Shown here: in pieces, positions 51,348 to 59,764 of the stretch
Numbering within the stretch: the stretch's first letter is position 1
Layout: each line of letters begins with the position of its first letter
DNA from: Mesorhizobium sp. 65-26
GTDB lineage: Bacteria; Pseudomonadota; Alphaproteobacteria; Rhizobiales; Rhizobiaceae
Length of the DNA: 64,000 nucleotides
Assembly (NCBI GenBank): GCA_001899205.1
Contig: MKVL01000004.1
Location: 1-64,000, forward strand
Direction: 5' to 3'
The notes under the pieces: generated by a model
What the model was told of the DNA's origin: nothing
The model's database searches: none
The model's input: only the letters and a program-made list of their open reading frames with translations
Position numbers and translations under genes: made by a program

Positions 51348-53519
51348 TCAGTGTTTGCCGGCGAGGGTCTGGAGCGCGGCCCTGAGCTTGTCGGCGCCGC
51401 CGAGGGCGGCCCGGTTCAGCGGGGCCGATACGACGGGCGCCGAAAGGCTTCCCGTCACATGCAGGACCTCGTGGTCGAGATAGTCGAACACACGGTCCTG
51501 AATTTCCTGCGTCAGGCGGCCGCCGAGCGACAGGCCGCGCGCGACCTGCTCGACGATCGCGACCCGGTTGGTCTTGCGGATCGAGGCTTCAACCAGCGGC
51601 CAGTCGAGACCGGTCGGATCAAGGCTGCGCAGGTCGACGATCTCGGCGTCTATGCCGGTCTCCTCGACGACCTGCCGGGCCAGCGGCACCATGCTGGCGT
51701 TGGCGAGCAGCGTGCAGGCGCCGCCCGGCCGGACGATGCGCGCCTTGCCGAGCCGCACGCAATAATCGCGGTCGCTTTCCGGCGCCGGCCCCTCCGTCGT
51801 GAACAGTTCTACATGCTCGATGACGACGACGGGATCGTTGCACTTCAGCGCCGCGTTCATCAGGCCGATATAATCGAACGGCGTGGTCGGCGCGACGATG
51901 CGCCAGCCAGGGAAGAGCGCGAACAGGCCGGACGGATCGCCCGAATGCTGCGAGCCGTAGCCGGTGTGTGGCGAGACACGTACGCGCAGCACGATCGGCA
52001 CCGGGAAACCGCCACCGAACATGTGGCGCACCTTGCTCACCGCGTTGAAAAGCTGATCGGCGGCGACGAGACAGAAGTCGCCGAACATGATCTCGACGAT
52101 CGGGCGCAGGCCGCACAGCGCCGCGCCCAGCGCCACGCCGACGAAGCCGTTCTCGGCGATCGGCATCGCCAGCACCCGCTCGGGCCAGCGCTCGAGCGCG
52201 CCCTTGGTGGCGCCGGAGACGCCGCCGCGCAGCCGGTGCACGTCCTCGCCCATGATGATGATGCGCGGGTCCTGCTCCATCGCCCGGGTGATGACTTCCG
52301 AAGCAGCGGCGATGAACTTGACCGGCTTCGTCTCGGCCGGTGGCACGTCCTCGATCTCCAGGAAGCGTTCGTCCCGCAACTCGGACAGATCGCCCCGGAT
52401 CTCATTGTCCACCTCGCCGGCGTCCGGCCAGAGGTGGTCGGGGATGCGCCGCGCATTGCCGCTGGTCTCGGTCAGCGCATCGGCGGCGGCGTCAACCACC
52501 TCCATCACACGCTGGTCCAGCGTACGCAGGCCGTCGGCATCGAGAACGCCCATCGCCTTCAGCCGCGCTGCTGCCGTGGCGATCGGGTCGCGCGCCTTCC
52601 AGGCGTCTTCCTCGGCGCGGGTCCGATAGCCGAACTCGCTGCCAGGCCGCGCGCCGCTCTGATGCAGGAAGCGATAGCAGAGCGCCTCGACCAGGACGGG
52701 GCCGCCCTCCTGCTCGATCGTGCGGCGCGCCTCGCGCATGGCCTGATGCACCGCAACGACGTCCATGCCGTCGCATTCGATGCCACGAAAACCCAGCATC
52801 GGCCCGCGCGACGCGAGCCGCGTCTCTCGCGTCTGCTCGCCGATATGGGTGGAGACGGCGTAGAGATTGTTCTCTGCGAAGAAGATCACCGGCAGACGGT
52901 AGAGCGCGGCGATGTTCATTGCCTCATAGGCGGCACCCGCCATCATCGTGCCGTCGCCGAAGAAGGCGACCGAGACATTGCCGGTGCCGAGCAGCTTGTC
53001 GGCCAGGGCGTAGCCCGCGGCATGGGGCAGGTTGCCGCCGATGATGGCGCTGGTGCCCGGTATGCCGGAAAGATCATGGCGCATGTGCATCGAGCCGCCG
53101 CGTCCGCCGCAATAGCCTGTGTTGAGGCCCATGATCTCGGCCATCAGCCCGCGCACTGCCGCTTGCATGGGATCGTCGAACGTGTCGTGCAGCGGATCGA
53201 AGCCGAGGGGTGTCTGGGCATTCACCAGCTTGGCCAGCACCTGGTGGTGGGCGCGATGCGTGCCGTTGATGCGGTCGCCCGTGCCGAGCACCGACATGGC
53301 TCCGACGGCCGTTGCCTCCTGGCCGATGCTGGCATGCGCCGGCCCATGCACGAGGCCGGCATTGGCCAGATCGAGGATCTTCTCCTCGAAGCGGCGGATG
53401 AGCACCATCTGATGGTACCAGCGCACCAGGGCCGAAGCCTCGGCGGCGTTCCAGTCGGCGTCGTCGACGTCGAGCCGCGACCAGGGCGCCGATGGCTGGA
53501 GGGAAGTCACATGGACCAT
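51348..53519 (-). CDS. 2-oxoacid dehydrogenase E1, fused alpha and beta subunits
   Basis: The ATG at 53519 gives 723 residues. The first half is E1-alpha with the thiamine diphosphate motif from G188-D189-G190 (VAFFGDGTMMAGAAYEA) to FFAENN, and GGRGGSMHM. The second half, from about residue 400, is E1-beta (MGEDVHRLRGG, RPIVEIMFGDF, HSGDPSGLFALFPGW). A fused E1 of this kind occurs with branched-chain, acetoin or other 2-oxoacid substrates. No E2 or E3 gene lies in the island, so it either borrows subunits or acts as a decarboxylase. Two different operator types lie upstream. Confidence 0.88.
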   Translation of the reverse strand: MVHVTSLQPSAPWSRLDVDDADWNAAEASALVRWYHQMVLIRRFEEKILDLANAGLVHGPAHASIGQEATAVGAMSVLGTGDRINGTHRAHHQVLAKLVNAQTPLGFDPLHDTFDDPMQAAVRGLMAEIMGLNTGYCGGRGGSMHMRHDLSGIPGTSAIIGGNLPHAAGYALADKLLGTGNVSVAFFGDGTMMAGAAYEAMNIAALYRLPVIFFAENNLYAVSTHIGEQTRETRLASRGPMLGFRGIECDGMDVVAVHQAMREARRTIEQEGGPVLVEALCYRFLHQSGARPGSEFGYRTRAEEDAWKARDPIATAAARLKAMGVLDADGLRTLDQRVMEVVDAAADALTETSGNARRIPDHLWPDAGEVDNEIRGDLSELRDERFLEIEDVPPAETKPVKFIAAASEVITRAMEQDPRIIIMGEDVHRLRGGVSGATKGALERWPERVLAMPIAENGFVGVALGAALCGLRPIVEIMFGDFCLVAADQLFNAVSKVRHMFGGGFPVPIVLRVRVSPHTGYGSQHSGDPSGLFALFPGWRIVAPTTPFDYIGLMNAALKCNDPVVVIEHVELFTTEGPAPESDRDYCVRLGKARIVRPGGACTLLANASMVPLARQVVEETGIDAEIVDLRSLDPTGLDWPLVEASIRKTNRVAIVEQVARGLSLGGRLTQEIQDRVFDYLDHEVLHVTGSLSAPVVSAPLNRAALGGADKLRAALQTLAGKH

Positions 53520-53539
53520 GAAGGCTTTTTTCGCTCTGG

Positions 53540-53560
53540 TAGATGATATATCAAATATTG
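53540..53560. promoter_or_regulatory. GntR-type operator upstream of the E1 operon
   Basis: TGATATATCA (53544-53553) is the same 10-base palindrome as at 49599, with AATATT beside it. On the minus strand it reads CAATATTTGATATATCA. It lies 25 bases before the E1 start codon. Confidence 0.7.
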
Positions 53561-53618
53561 GTTCGATCGAATGTGTTCTGTCGTCTGTTCCTGCACCCGG
53601 CATGGGTTCAAAGGGAAT

Positions 53619-53650
53619 GTGCAAATGGAATTAAATTTCATTTTTTGCAC
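53619..53650. promoter_or_regulatory. IclR-type operator, copy 2, inside a larger inverted repeat
   Basis: TGGAATTAAATTTCA (53626-53640) matches the complement of 37914-37928 at 14 of 15 bases. It is enclosed by GTGCAAA and TTTGCAC, which makes a 32-base interrupted palindrome about 107 bases before E1. The rest of the gap to the UDP-glucose dehydrogenase gene (53651-53938) shows no gene and no clear promoter. Confidence 0.7.
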
Positions 53651-53938
53651 AAAGTCGAGACTAAGCCGGGACCGGGGCGTTTCGCAACAAGAATCTTGAT
53701 GCCGCCACAGGGCGCCGCGCGGGATGATTGGACATTCTCGAAGACACCCCCGAAACGGGTATAAGCCGGCCCGATTTCCCGATGTTCTGCTCTGTCGAGT
53801 GCGACGGATTTCTGTCGTCATCGTGACGTCTTGGCCATGCCATCTATGAAGCGCGGGCAAAGACCGGTACAGGATGCGCGATCATCGGCCTACCGGCCGG
53901 CCAGGACGATACGTTGCCTTGGAGAGGGATAGAACCGA

Positions 53939-55276
53939 ATGAAGTTGACCGTCTTTGGGATTGGATATGTCGGCCTCGTGCAGGCGGCGGTGCTGGCGGA
54001 AGTCGGTCATGACGTCTTGTGCGTCGACGTCGACACCAACAAGGTCGAACGGCTGAACCAGGGCTACATTCCGATCTATGAGCCGGGGCTGGAGAACCTC
54101 GTCAAGGAAAACCATGCCGCCGGCCGGATCCGCTTCACCACCGACGCCGTGGCAGGGGTCAAGCATGGCGAGATCCAGATGATCGCCGTCGGCACGCCGC
54201 CCGGCGAGGATGGATCGGCCGACCTAAAATACGTGCTCGCCGTGGCCGAAACGATCGGCCGCGAGATGGAGGGCCCCAAGATCGTCGTCGGCAAGTCGAC
54301 GGTTCCGGTCGGCACCTGCGAAAAGATCAAGATCAGGATCGCCGAGACGCTCAAGGCGCGTGGTCGCGAGGACCTGGCGTTCGATGTCGCCTCCAACCCG
54401 GAATTCCTCAAGGAGGGCTCGGCGGTCGCCGATTGCATGAAGCCCGACCGGATCATTGTCGGCACCGGCAGCCCCAAGACGGAGGCGGTGATGCGCGAGC
54501 TCTACGCGCCCTTCAACCGCAACCACCAGAAGATGATCGTGATGGATGTGCGCAGCGCCGAATTCACCAAATATGCCGCCAACTGCATGCTGGCGACCAA
54601 GATCAGCTTCATGAACGAAATGGCCAACCTCGCCGAGGAGTTGGGCGCGGATATCGAGGAGGTACGCAAGGGCATCGGCAGCGATCCGCGCATCGGCTAT
54701 CACTTCATCTACCCCGGCCTCGGCTATGGCGGCTCGTGCTTCCCGAAGGACGTGCGGGCGCTGATCAAGACCGCCGAGGGGGTGAAATTCGACGCCAGGC
54801 TGCTGCGCGCCGTCGAGGAGCGTAACAACGAGCAGAAGTCGGTGCTCTTCCAGAAAGTCGAGCGCCGTTTCAAGGGCGACCTCAAGGGCCGGACATTTGC
54901 GCTGTGGGGGCTGGCCTTCAAGCCCAACACCGACGACATGCGCGAGGCGCCCTCCCGTCCGCTGATGGAGGCGCTCTGGAAAGCCGGCGCCAAGGTGCAG
55001 GCCTACGATCCCGAGGCGATGCAGGAATGCCAGACCATCTACGGCCTGCGCGATGATCTGATGCTGTGTGGTACCAAGGAGGCGGCGCTGCGCGGCGCCG
55101 ACGCGTTGCTGATCGCGACCGAATGGAAGAGTTTTGGCGCGCCGTCCTTCGACGCCATGAAGGAAGCCTTGACCTCCCCGCTCATCTTCGACGGCCGCAA
55201 TCTCTACGACCCGAAGGTCGTCGCCCGGCATGGTTTCGAGTATCACAGCATCGGCAGGCAGCCGGCCCGGGACTAG
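53939..55276 (+). CDS. ugd: UDP-glucose 6-dehydrogenase
   Basis: The 445-residue cytoplasmic enzyme has the NAD motif [12 protein letters not shown] (6-17), IPIYEPGL, the catalytic cysteine C267 in [10 protein letters not shown] and the C-terminal domain with [15 protein letters not shown]. It oxidises UDP-glucose to UDP-glucuronate, a precursor of acidic surface polysaccharides; rhizobial homologues are called rkpK. It stands alone here and could supply the glycan cluster at 27-37 kb. Confidence 0.95.
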   Translation: MKLTVFGIGYVGLVQAAVLAEVGHDVLCVDVDTNKVERLNQGYIPIYEPGLENLVKENHAAGRIRFTTDAVAGVKHGEIQMIAVGTPPGEDGSADLKYVLAVAETIGREMEGPKIVVGKSTVPVGTCEKIKIRIAETLKARGREDLAFDVASNPEFLKEGSAVADCMKPDRIIVGTGSPKTEAVMRELYAPFNRNHQKMIVMDVRSAEFTKYAANCMLATKISFMNEMANLAEELGADIEEVRKGIGSDPRIGYHFIYPGLGYGGSCFPKDVRALIKTAEGVKFDARLLRAVEERNNEQKSVLFQKVERRFKGDLKGRTFALWGLAFKPNTDDMREAPSRPLMEALWKAGAKVQAYDPEAMQECQTIYGLRDDLMLCGTKEAALRGADALLIATEWKSFGAPSFDAMKEALTSPLIFDGRNLYDPKVVARHGFEYHSIGRQPARD

Positions 55277-55302
55277 GTTGGGTTGACAAATGCCTGGTGC
55301 GG

Positions 55303-55806
55303 TCAGAACCCGTTTTCATATGCAACTTCGCCGAGATTGACGGGGTCGACCTGAAATCCCGTTGGCCGGCTTCGAAAGCCCGGCTGCTTGAGTAGATTTT
55401 TCACCGCATGCCTCGCCAATTCCAGATCGGAATAGAGGCCGATGATCTTTGTTTCGGTGCGGTTCCACTGGTCGACATAGGAGTGCAGGACATGCCACAA
55501 ACTGTCCTCGCTTTCTCTGATTTCGAAGTCCAGTACCGACGCCAGGCCAAAGGGTGTTTCCGGTTCCGGCATGGTGGTGTCACCCAAACAAGTATGAAAG
55601 CCTTCCTCCCAGGCGGCTTCATTGAGGGTTGGCCTGCCGACAAAAAAGCCTCTTTGATGATCGGCAAATCCAGGCTTTCTCTTCAGGTTGCGAACAACTG
55701 TTCGCGCCTGCTCCCGGGTTCGGAAAAAACCTATAACCTTGAAGTGTTCGCAGAATTCAGCGTCCTCAAACTCGTGATAGACCATCCATGCGGTCATTTT
55801 AGGCAT
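55303..55806 (-). CDS. Hypothetical protein with two tandem related domains
   Basis: The product (167 residues from ATG 55806; GTG 55815 and ATG 55797 are alternatives) is an internal duplication. The first half has KVIGFFRTREQARTVVRNLK ... PGF ... AAWEEGF; the second has KIIGLYSDLELARHAVKNLL ... PGF ... VAYENGF. Each unit is about 70 residues with the form of small DUF7336-like or immunity-type domains. No signal peptide is present. It converges on ugd and may be transcribed with the pentapeptide gene upstream. The function is unknown; an immunity or adaptor role is speculation. Confidence 0.65.
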   Translation of the reverse strand: MPKMTAWMVYHEFEDAEFCEHFKVIGFFRTREQARTVVRNLKRKPGFADHQRGFFVGRPTLNEAAWEEGFHTCLGDTTMPEPETPFGLASVLDFEIRESEDSLWHVLHSYVDQWNRTETKIIGLYSDLELARHAVKNLLKQPGFRSRPTGFQVDPVNLGEVAYENGF

Positions 55807-55858
55807 CTCTTTCACGCCATCTCGTCAATGCCGACACACGGTCGGTGGGCGATTCACA

Positions 55859-55909
55859 AGAGCATCATGTCACTCGAAAACCGCTCCGCACTTTTCGTCA
55901 CCATGCTCT
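55859..55909. repeat. Second type of rhizobial palindromic repeat
   Basis: AGAGCATCATG at the left end and CACCATGCTCT at the right end are near-complementary and enclose CGAAAACCGCTCCGCACTTTTC. This resembles a short palindrome that is frequent between genes in Mesorhizobium and relatives. It lies in the 260-base gap between two minus-strand genes, which otherwise shows no gene. Confidence 0.6.
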
Positions 55910-56066
55910 GGAGCCGCTTTCCGAAAGTGTCCGGTGGTTTCGGAGCTTCTGTGGAAACAGCAATCTGCAGTGCGTCGAACGTATTTGACAGATCGTTCCG
56001 AAGCCGCCAGCGCGTCTTGGACGGTCTGTAGGATTTCCGCGACGTTGTCTCGGAAGCAAATGGCCT

Positions 56067-56444
56067 TCAGGTTTTCGCCTTTTCATAGGCCAGGAACAGA
56101 TCGGTTACGAGAACGCCATTGATCCGCATCCCAGTCAAATCGGCATCCTTGATGTCTGAATCTGCCAACGTGACGCCGCATAAGGTCAATCGCGATAGGT
56201 TTGCATTCGTGATGACGGCTCCGGACAGATTGACGTTGTTGAAGCGAGCATCCGCAAGGCTGATATCATCGAAAACCGCTTCGCTTAAATTGGTGTCGAT
56301 GAATTTTGCCTTGGTCAGAACAGCGTAAAAGCGTGCTTCCGCGAGGTTTACGCCATCGAAATTAGCGCCCGACATATCGGCCCGCTCGTAGTGCATTCCC
56401 TGCATCTGAGGACCATCAAATGGGTTGTGTTGGTGATCGCTCAT
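56067..56444 (-). CDS. Pentapeptide-repeat protein
   Basis: The ATG at 56444 follows AGGAAA and gives 125 residues; a longer frame to 56507 is over the repeat element. From about residue 22 the sequence follows the A(D/N)LXX pentapeptide pattern (ADMSGANFDGVNLAEARF, TNLSEAVFDD, ADARFNNVNLSG, ANLSRLTL), about 15 units that form a right-handed quadrilateral helix. Some family members protect gyrase or act as scaffolds, but the role of this one is not shown. Confidence 0.82.
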   Translation of the reverse strand: MSDHQHNPFDGPQMQGMHYERADMSGANFDGVNLAEARFYAVLTKAKFIDTNLSEAVFDDISLADARFNNVNLSGAVITNANLSRLTLCGVTLADSDIKDADLTGMRINGVLVTDLFLAYEKAKT

Positions 56445-56460
56445 TGTCGTTTCCTCGCGC

Positions 56461-56560
56461 ATGACCCCGAAAATCGGGACCGATTTTCGGAAAGGATCAT
56501 GCGCCAACTCAAAGTGTTAGAGCGTCCTTTGCGCGTCCAAAAGGACGCGCGGCGCTCTAA
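56461..56560. repeat. Rhizobial palindromic intergenic repeat, copy 2 (inverted)
   Basis: The reverse complement aligns along its length with 23441-23539. It carries both hairpins: CCGAAAATCGG-type arms at 56467-56490 and a GCGTCC...GGACGC hairpin at 56531-56550. It sits directly upstream of the pentapeptide gene. The remaining 160 bases before the propionyl-CoA synthetase stop codon contain only a weak 73-codon frame, which was rejected. Confidence 0.8.
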
Positions 56561-56721
56561 AATCAATCATGATTGCGACCCAAAGGGTGCCAGATTGCGT
56601 GATCATTTGCGACCGTCGAATCTGAAATCGAAACGAGCCCACGCCAATTCCGGCTGTGCCGTTGTCGCGAAAATCCTGAAAGATCGTGACGCGCTTCACC
56701 GCATCGGGCACCAGGGCTCGC

Positions 56722-58629
56722 TCATATGCCGATGCCACGGCTCCTCAGGGCGGCGGTGATCTCGTCCAGTATCGCCGGATCGTCGATGGTGGCGGGCATA
56801 GCCCATTCCTCCTTGTCGGCGATCTTCTGCATGGTGCCGCGCAGGATCTTGCCCGAGCGCGTCTTGGGCAGGCGCTTGATGGTGACCACCGTCTTGAAGG
56901 CGGCGACCGGTCCGATGCGTTCGCGCACCAGGCCGACCACCTCGCCTTCGATCGCGGCGGCGTCACGGGCGACGCCCGCGTTGAGCACGACGAAGCCGAG
57001 CGGCACCTGGCCCTTCAGGGCGTCGGCGATGCCTATGACGGCGCATTCGGCGACATCGGGATGCGCGGCCAGCACTTCCTCCATGGCCCCCGTCGACAGC
57101 CTGTGGCCTGCGACGTTGATGATGTCGTCGGTGCGGGCCATGACATAGAGGTAGCCGTCCTCGTCCATCAGGCCGGCATCGGCCGTCTTGTAGTAGCCGA
57201 GGAATTCCTCGAGATAGGCACTCCGGAAGCGGTCGTCGGCGTTCCACAGCGTCGGCAGGCAGCCGGCTGGCAGTGGCAGCTTCACCACCACATTGCCCAG
57301 CGTGCCGCGCGGCACCTCATGGCCGGCATCGTCGAGCACCCTTATGTCGTAGCCGGGCATCGGCACGCCCGGCGACCCGTATTTGACCGGCAGGATGCCG
57401 AGCCCGACCGGATTGATCGTCATCGGCGAGCCGGTCTCGGTCTGCCACCAGTGATCGACCACCGGCACGTTGAGCTTCTGCTCAGCCCATTTGATCGTTT
57501 CGGGGTCGGCCCGCTCGCCGGCGAGGAACAGCGTGCGGAACTTCGACAGGTCGTATTTCGGCACGAACTCGCCCTTGGGGTCCTGCCCCTTGATGGCGCG
57601 AAAGGCGGTGGGCGCCGTGAACAGCGCCACCACGCCATGCTCGGCGATGACGCGCCAGTAGGTGCCGGCATCGGGCGTGCCGACGGGCTTGCCCTCGAAC
57701 AGGATGCTGGTACAGCCGTGCAGGAGCGGGGCGTAGACGATGTAGGAATGGCCGACCACCCAGCCGACGTCGGACGCCGCCCAGAACACCTCGCCCGGCT
57801 TCACGCCGAACTCGTTCTCCATGGTCCATTTCAGCGCGACCATGTGGCCGCCATTGTCGCGCACGATGCCCTTGGGCTGGCCGGTCGTGCCCGACGTGTA
57901 GATGATGTAGAGCGGGTCGGTGGCGAGGACCGGGACGCAGTCGACATTGGCGCCCGCCGCCCGCTCGCGCGCCACGGCATCGGCGTAGTCGACATCGCGC
58001 CCTGGCTTCATCTCGCAGATGAGTTGCTCGCGCTGCAGGATGAGACAGACGTCCGGCTTGTGGCGAGACATGTCGACCGCATTGTCGAGCAGCGGCTTGT
58101 AGGCGACGACCCGGCCCGGCTCCAGTCCGCAGGACGCCGAGATGATCAGCTTCGGTCGCGCGTCGTCGATGCGCGTCGCCAGTTCGTGCGAGGCAAAGCC
58201 GCCGAACACCACCGAATGCACCGCGCCGATGCGGGCGCAGGCCAGCATCGCTATGGCGGCTTCCGCCACCATCGGCATATAGATGATGACGCGGTCGCCC
58301 TTGCCGATACCCTGGTTGCGCAGCACCGAGGCCAGCGCCACCACCTCGCGCTTGAGCTCGGCATAGGTGAACTTGCGGATGGTGCCGGTGATCGCGCTGT
58401 CGTGGATGAGCGCGATCTGGTCGGCGCGTCCGCCCGATACGTGACGATCGATGGCATTGAAGCAGGTGTTGCAGGTGGCGCCGTCGAACCAGCGGCCGTA
58501 GACGCCGGCATTCGGGTCGAACACGGTGTCGTAAGGCGAGAACCAGTCTATGTCCCTGGCGGCTTCGGCCCAGAACCTCTGCGGGTCGCGCCTCCAGCCG
58601 TCATAGACCTCATGATAGCGTGATGCCAT
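56722..58629 (-). CDS. prpE: Propionyl-CoA synthetase-like acyl-CoA synthetase
   Basis: The 635-residue enzyme has the PrpE start YHEVYDGWRRDPQRFWAEAA, the AMP-binding motif YIIYTSGTTGQPKG, the WWQTETG motif and the C-terminal lysine in KTRSGKILRGTM that is subject to acetylation control in this family. It activates propionate (or acetate) with ATP and CoA in the cytoplasm. It is a single gene; a prp methylcitrate cluster is not in the window. Confidence 0.9.
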   Translation of the reverse strand: MASRYHEVYDGWRRDPQRFWAEAARDIDWFSPYDTVFDPNAGVYGRWFDGATCNTCFNAIDRHVSGGRADQIALIHDSAITGTIRKFTYAELKREVVALASVLRNQGIGKGDRVIIYMPMVAEAAIAMLACARIGAVHSVVFGGFASHELATRIDDARPKLIISASCGLEPGRVVAYKPLLDNAVDMSRHKPDVCLILQREQLICEMKPGRDVDYADAVARERAAGANVDCVPVLATDPLYIIYTSGTTGQPKGIVRDNGGHMVALKWTMENEFGVKPGEVFWAASDVGWVVGHSYIVYAPLLHGCTSILFEGKPVGTPDAGTYWRVIAEHGVVALFTAPTAFRAIKGQDPKGEFVPKYDLSKFRTLFLAGERADPETIKWAEQKLNVPVVDHWWQTETGSPMTINPVGLGILPVKYGSPGVPMPGYDIRVLDDAGHEVPRGTLGNVVVKLPLPAGCLPTLWNADDRFRSAYLEEFLGYYKTADAGLMDEDGYLYVMARTDDIINVAGHRLSTGAMEEVLAAHPDVAECAVIGIADALKGQVPLGFVVLNAGVARDAAAIEGEVVGLVRERIGPVAAFKTVVTIKRLPKTRSGKILRGTMQKIADKEEWAMPATIDDPAILDEITAALRSRGIGI

Positions 58630-58758
58630 CCGACTTTCCTCCCGGAACGATCTGCCGTTTTCGCGGACAAACTATGCCGTTTCGCGAGGGAATGTCTTCC
58701 TGCATTTTCGTAGGGATTGCCAGATGCCGGCTGGCGCCCGGATTTCGGTTCGCCTTGC

Positions 58759-58875
58759 CTAGAACGGCAAGGCGACGAACATCAGCCCAACGCCGCCCAC
58801 GATCAGCACGGCGGCCGCCAACGCCTTCCTGTAACGCTCGAAAGCTGTCGGAGCCCGTTCCCAATTGTAACGCAT
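58759..58875 (-). CDS. 38-residue single-pass membrane peptide
   Basis: The ATG at 58875 follows a strong GGAGG with 6-base spacing. The peptide has a polar, Arg-rich N-terminus (RYNWERAPTAFERYRK) and one hydrophobic helix (ALAAAVLIVGGVGLMFVALPF) that reaches the stop codon. Such small inner-membrane peptides are often missed in annotation. The 420-base gap between the synthetase gene and the PIG-L gene contains nothing else convincing. Confidence 0.65.
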   Translation of the reverse strand: MRYNWERAPTAFERYRKALAAAVLIVGGVGLMFVALPF

Positions 58876-59049
58876 ACCAAGCCTCCCAAGTCCCGCGAGA
58901 ATCCTTAGCTGGCGTGGTTAACTGACGCAACGGCAGTGTTGGCTCCATCCACGCCTTGTCGTCTCTTCGCCAGGACTATTTCTGGGAGGGCTTTTCGCCG
59001 GCGAGCGCCATGAGCGCGTCGCCAGTTCGGCGCGGAGCCATCGACACCG

Positions 59050-59739
59050 TCACGTGAGCTTTACGGTGCTGACCGTCACCGGGATGATCGGCGGCGCCGG
59101 CGGCAGCAGCGCGCGAATGTCGGCGAAGGGGTACGACGGCTCGAAACGGAACGCCTCCGCCAGCGCTTCCGGCGCGCCGTTGCACTGGCTGGCGCGAAAC
59201 AGGTTCTGCGTCCGCGCCATGGCGACGAAACGGTCCGGGTCCTGCGAACGGTGCGCGCGGATGGCCCTGGCCTTGAGGTCGCCCTGCGCGGAGATGTCGA
59301 CATAGTGCGTCGGCAGGAAGCCGGTGCCGCCCAGCGTGTCGGCGTGCAGCACCGGCACCGCGAAGGAGGCCGCGATGCGCACGCCGTCCGACAGGGCGCG
59401 ATGGTCGCCATGATAGTCGTATGGCGCATGCGTGATGACGAGGTCGGGCCTGGTCTGCGTGATCAGCGCCTTGAGCGCTCCTATCAGTGCGGCGTCAGCG
59501 ACGAGCGCGCCATCGGGAAAGTCGAGGAAGCGCGGGATCGCGCCCAGCAGCGCGGCTGCCGCCGTCGCTTCCTCGCGGCGAACCCTGGCCAGTTGGCCGG
59601 GATCGCCTGGACCACCCCTGGCGCCATCCGTGGCGATGGCAAAAGTGAGTTCTGCGCCTTGCGCCGCATAGGCGGCCAGCGTACCGAACATGAAGATTTC
59701 GATGTCGTCCGGATGCGCCCCGAGCGCCAGTACTTTCAC
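59050..59739 (-). CDS. PIG-L family deacetylase
   Basis: The 229-residue protein has the zinc-site motifs of the PIG-L/LmbE family: AHPDDIE at residues 8-14 and HGDHR near 110. These enzymes remove acetyl groups from N-acetylglucosamine-containing compounds. The gene is divergent from the EamA transporter gene with only 25 bases between the starts. The substrate is unknown. Confidence 0.88.
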   Translation of the reverse strand: MKVLALGAHPDDIEIFMFGTLAAYAAQGAELTFAIATDGARGGPGDPGQLARVRREEATAAAALLGAIPRFLDFPDGALVADAALIGALKALITQTRPDLVITHAPYDYHGDHRALSDGVRIAASFAVPVLHADTLGGTGFLPTHYVDISAQGDLKARAIRAHRSQDPDRFVAMARTQNLFRASQCNGAPEALAEAFRFEPSYPFADIRALLPPAPPIIPVTVSTVKLT

Positions 59740-59764
59740 TCTACTCTCCCGGAAATGGAAAAAC

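Noticed and set aside
53520-53624. N-terminal extension of the E1 fusion from a TTG at 53624
   Set aside because: It would translate through both candidate operators, and the extra residues are not E1-like.
56517-56738. 73-codon minus-strand frame
   Set aside because: It overlaps the palindromic repeat and the end of prpE, has no good ribosome binding site and no recognisable features.
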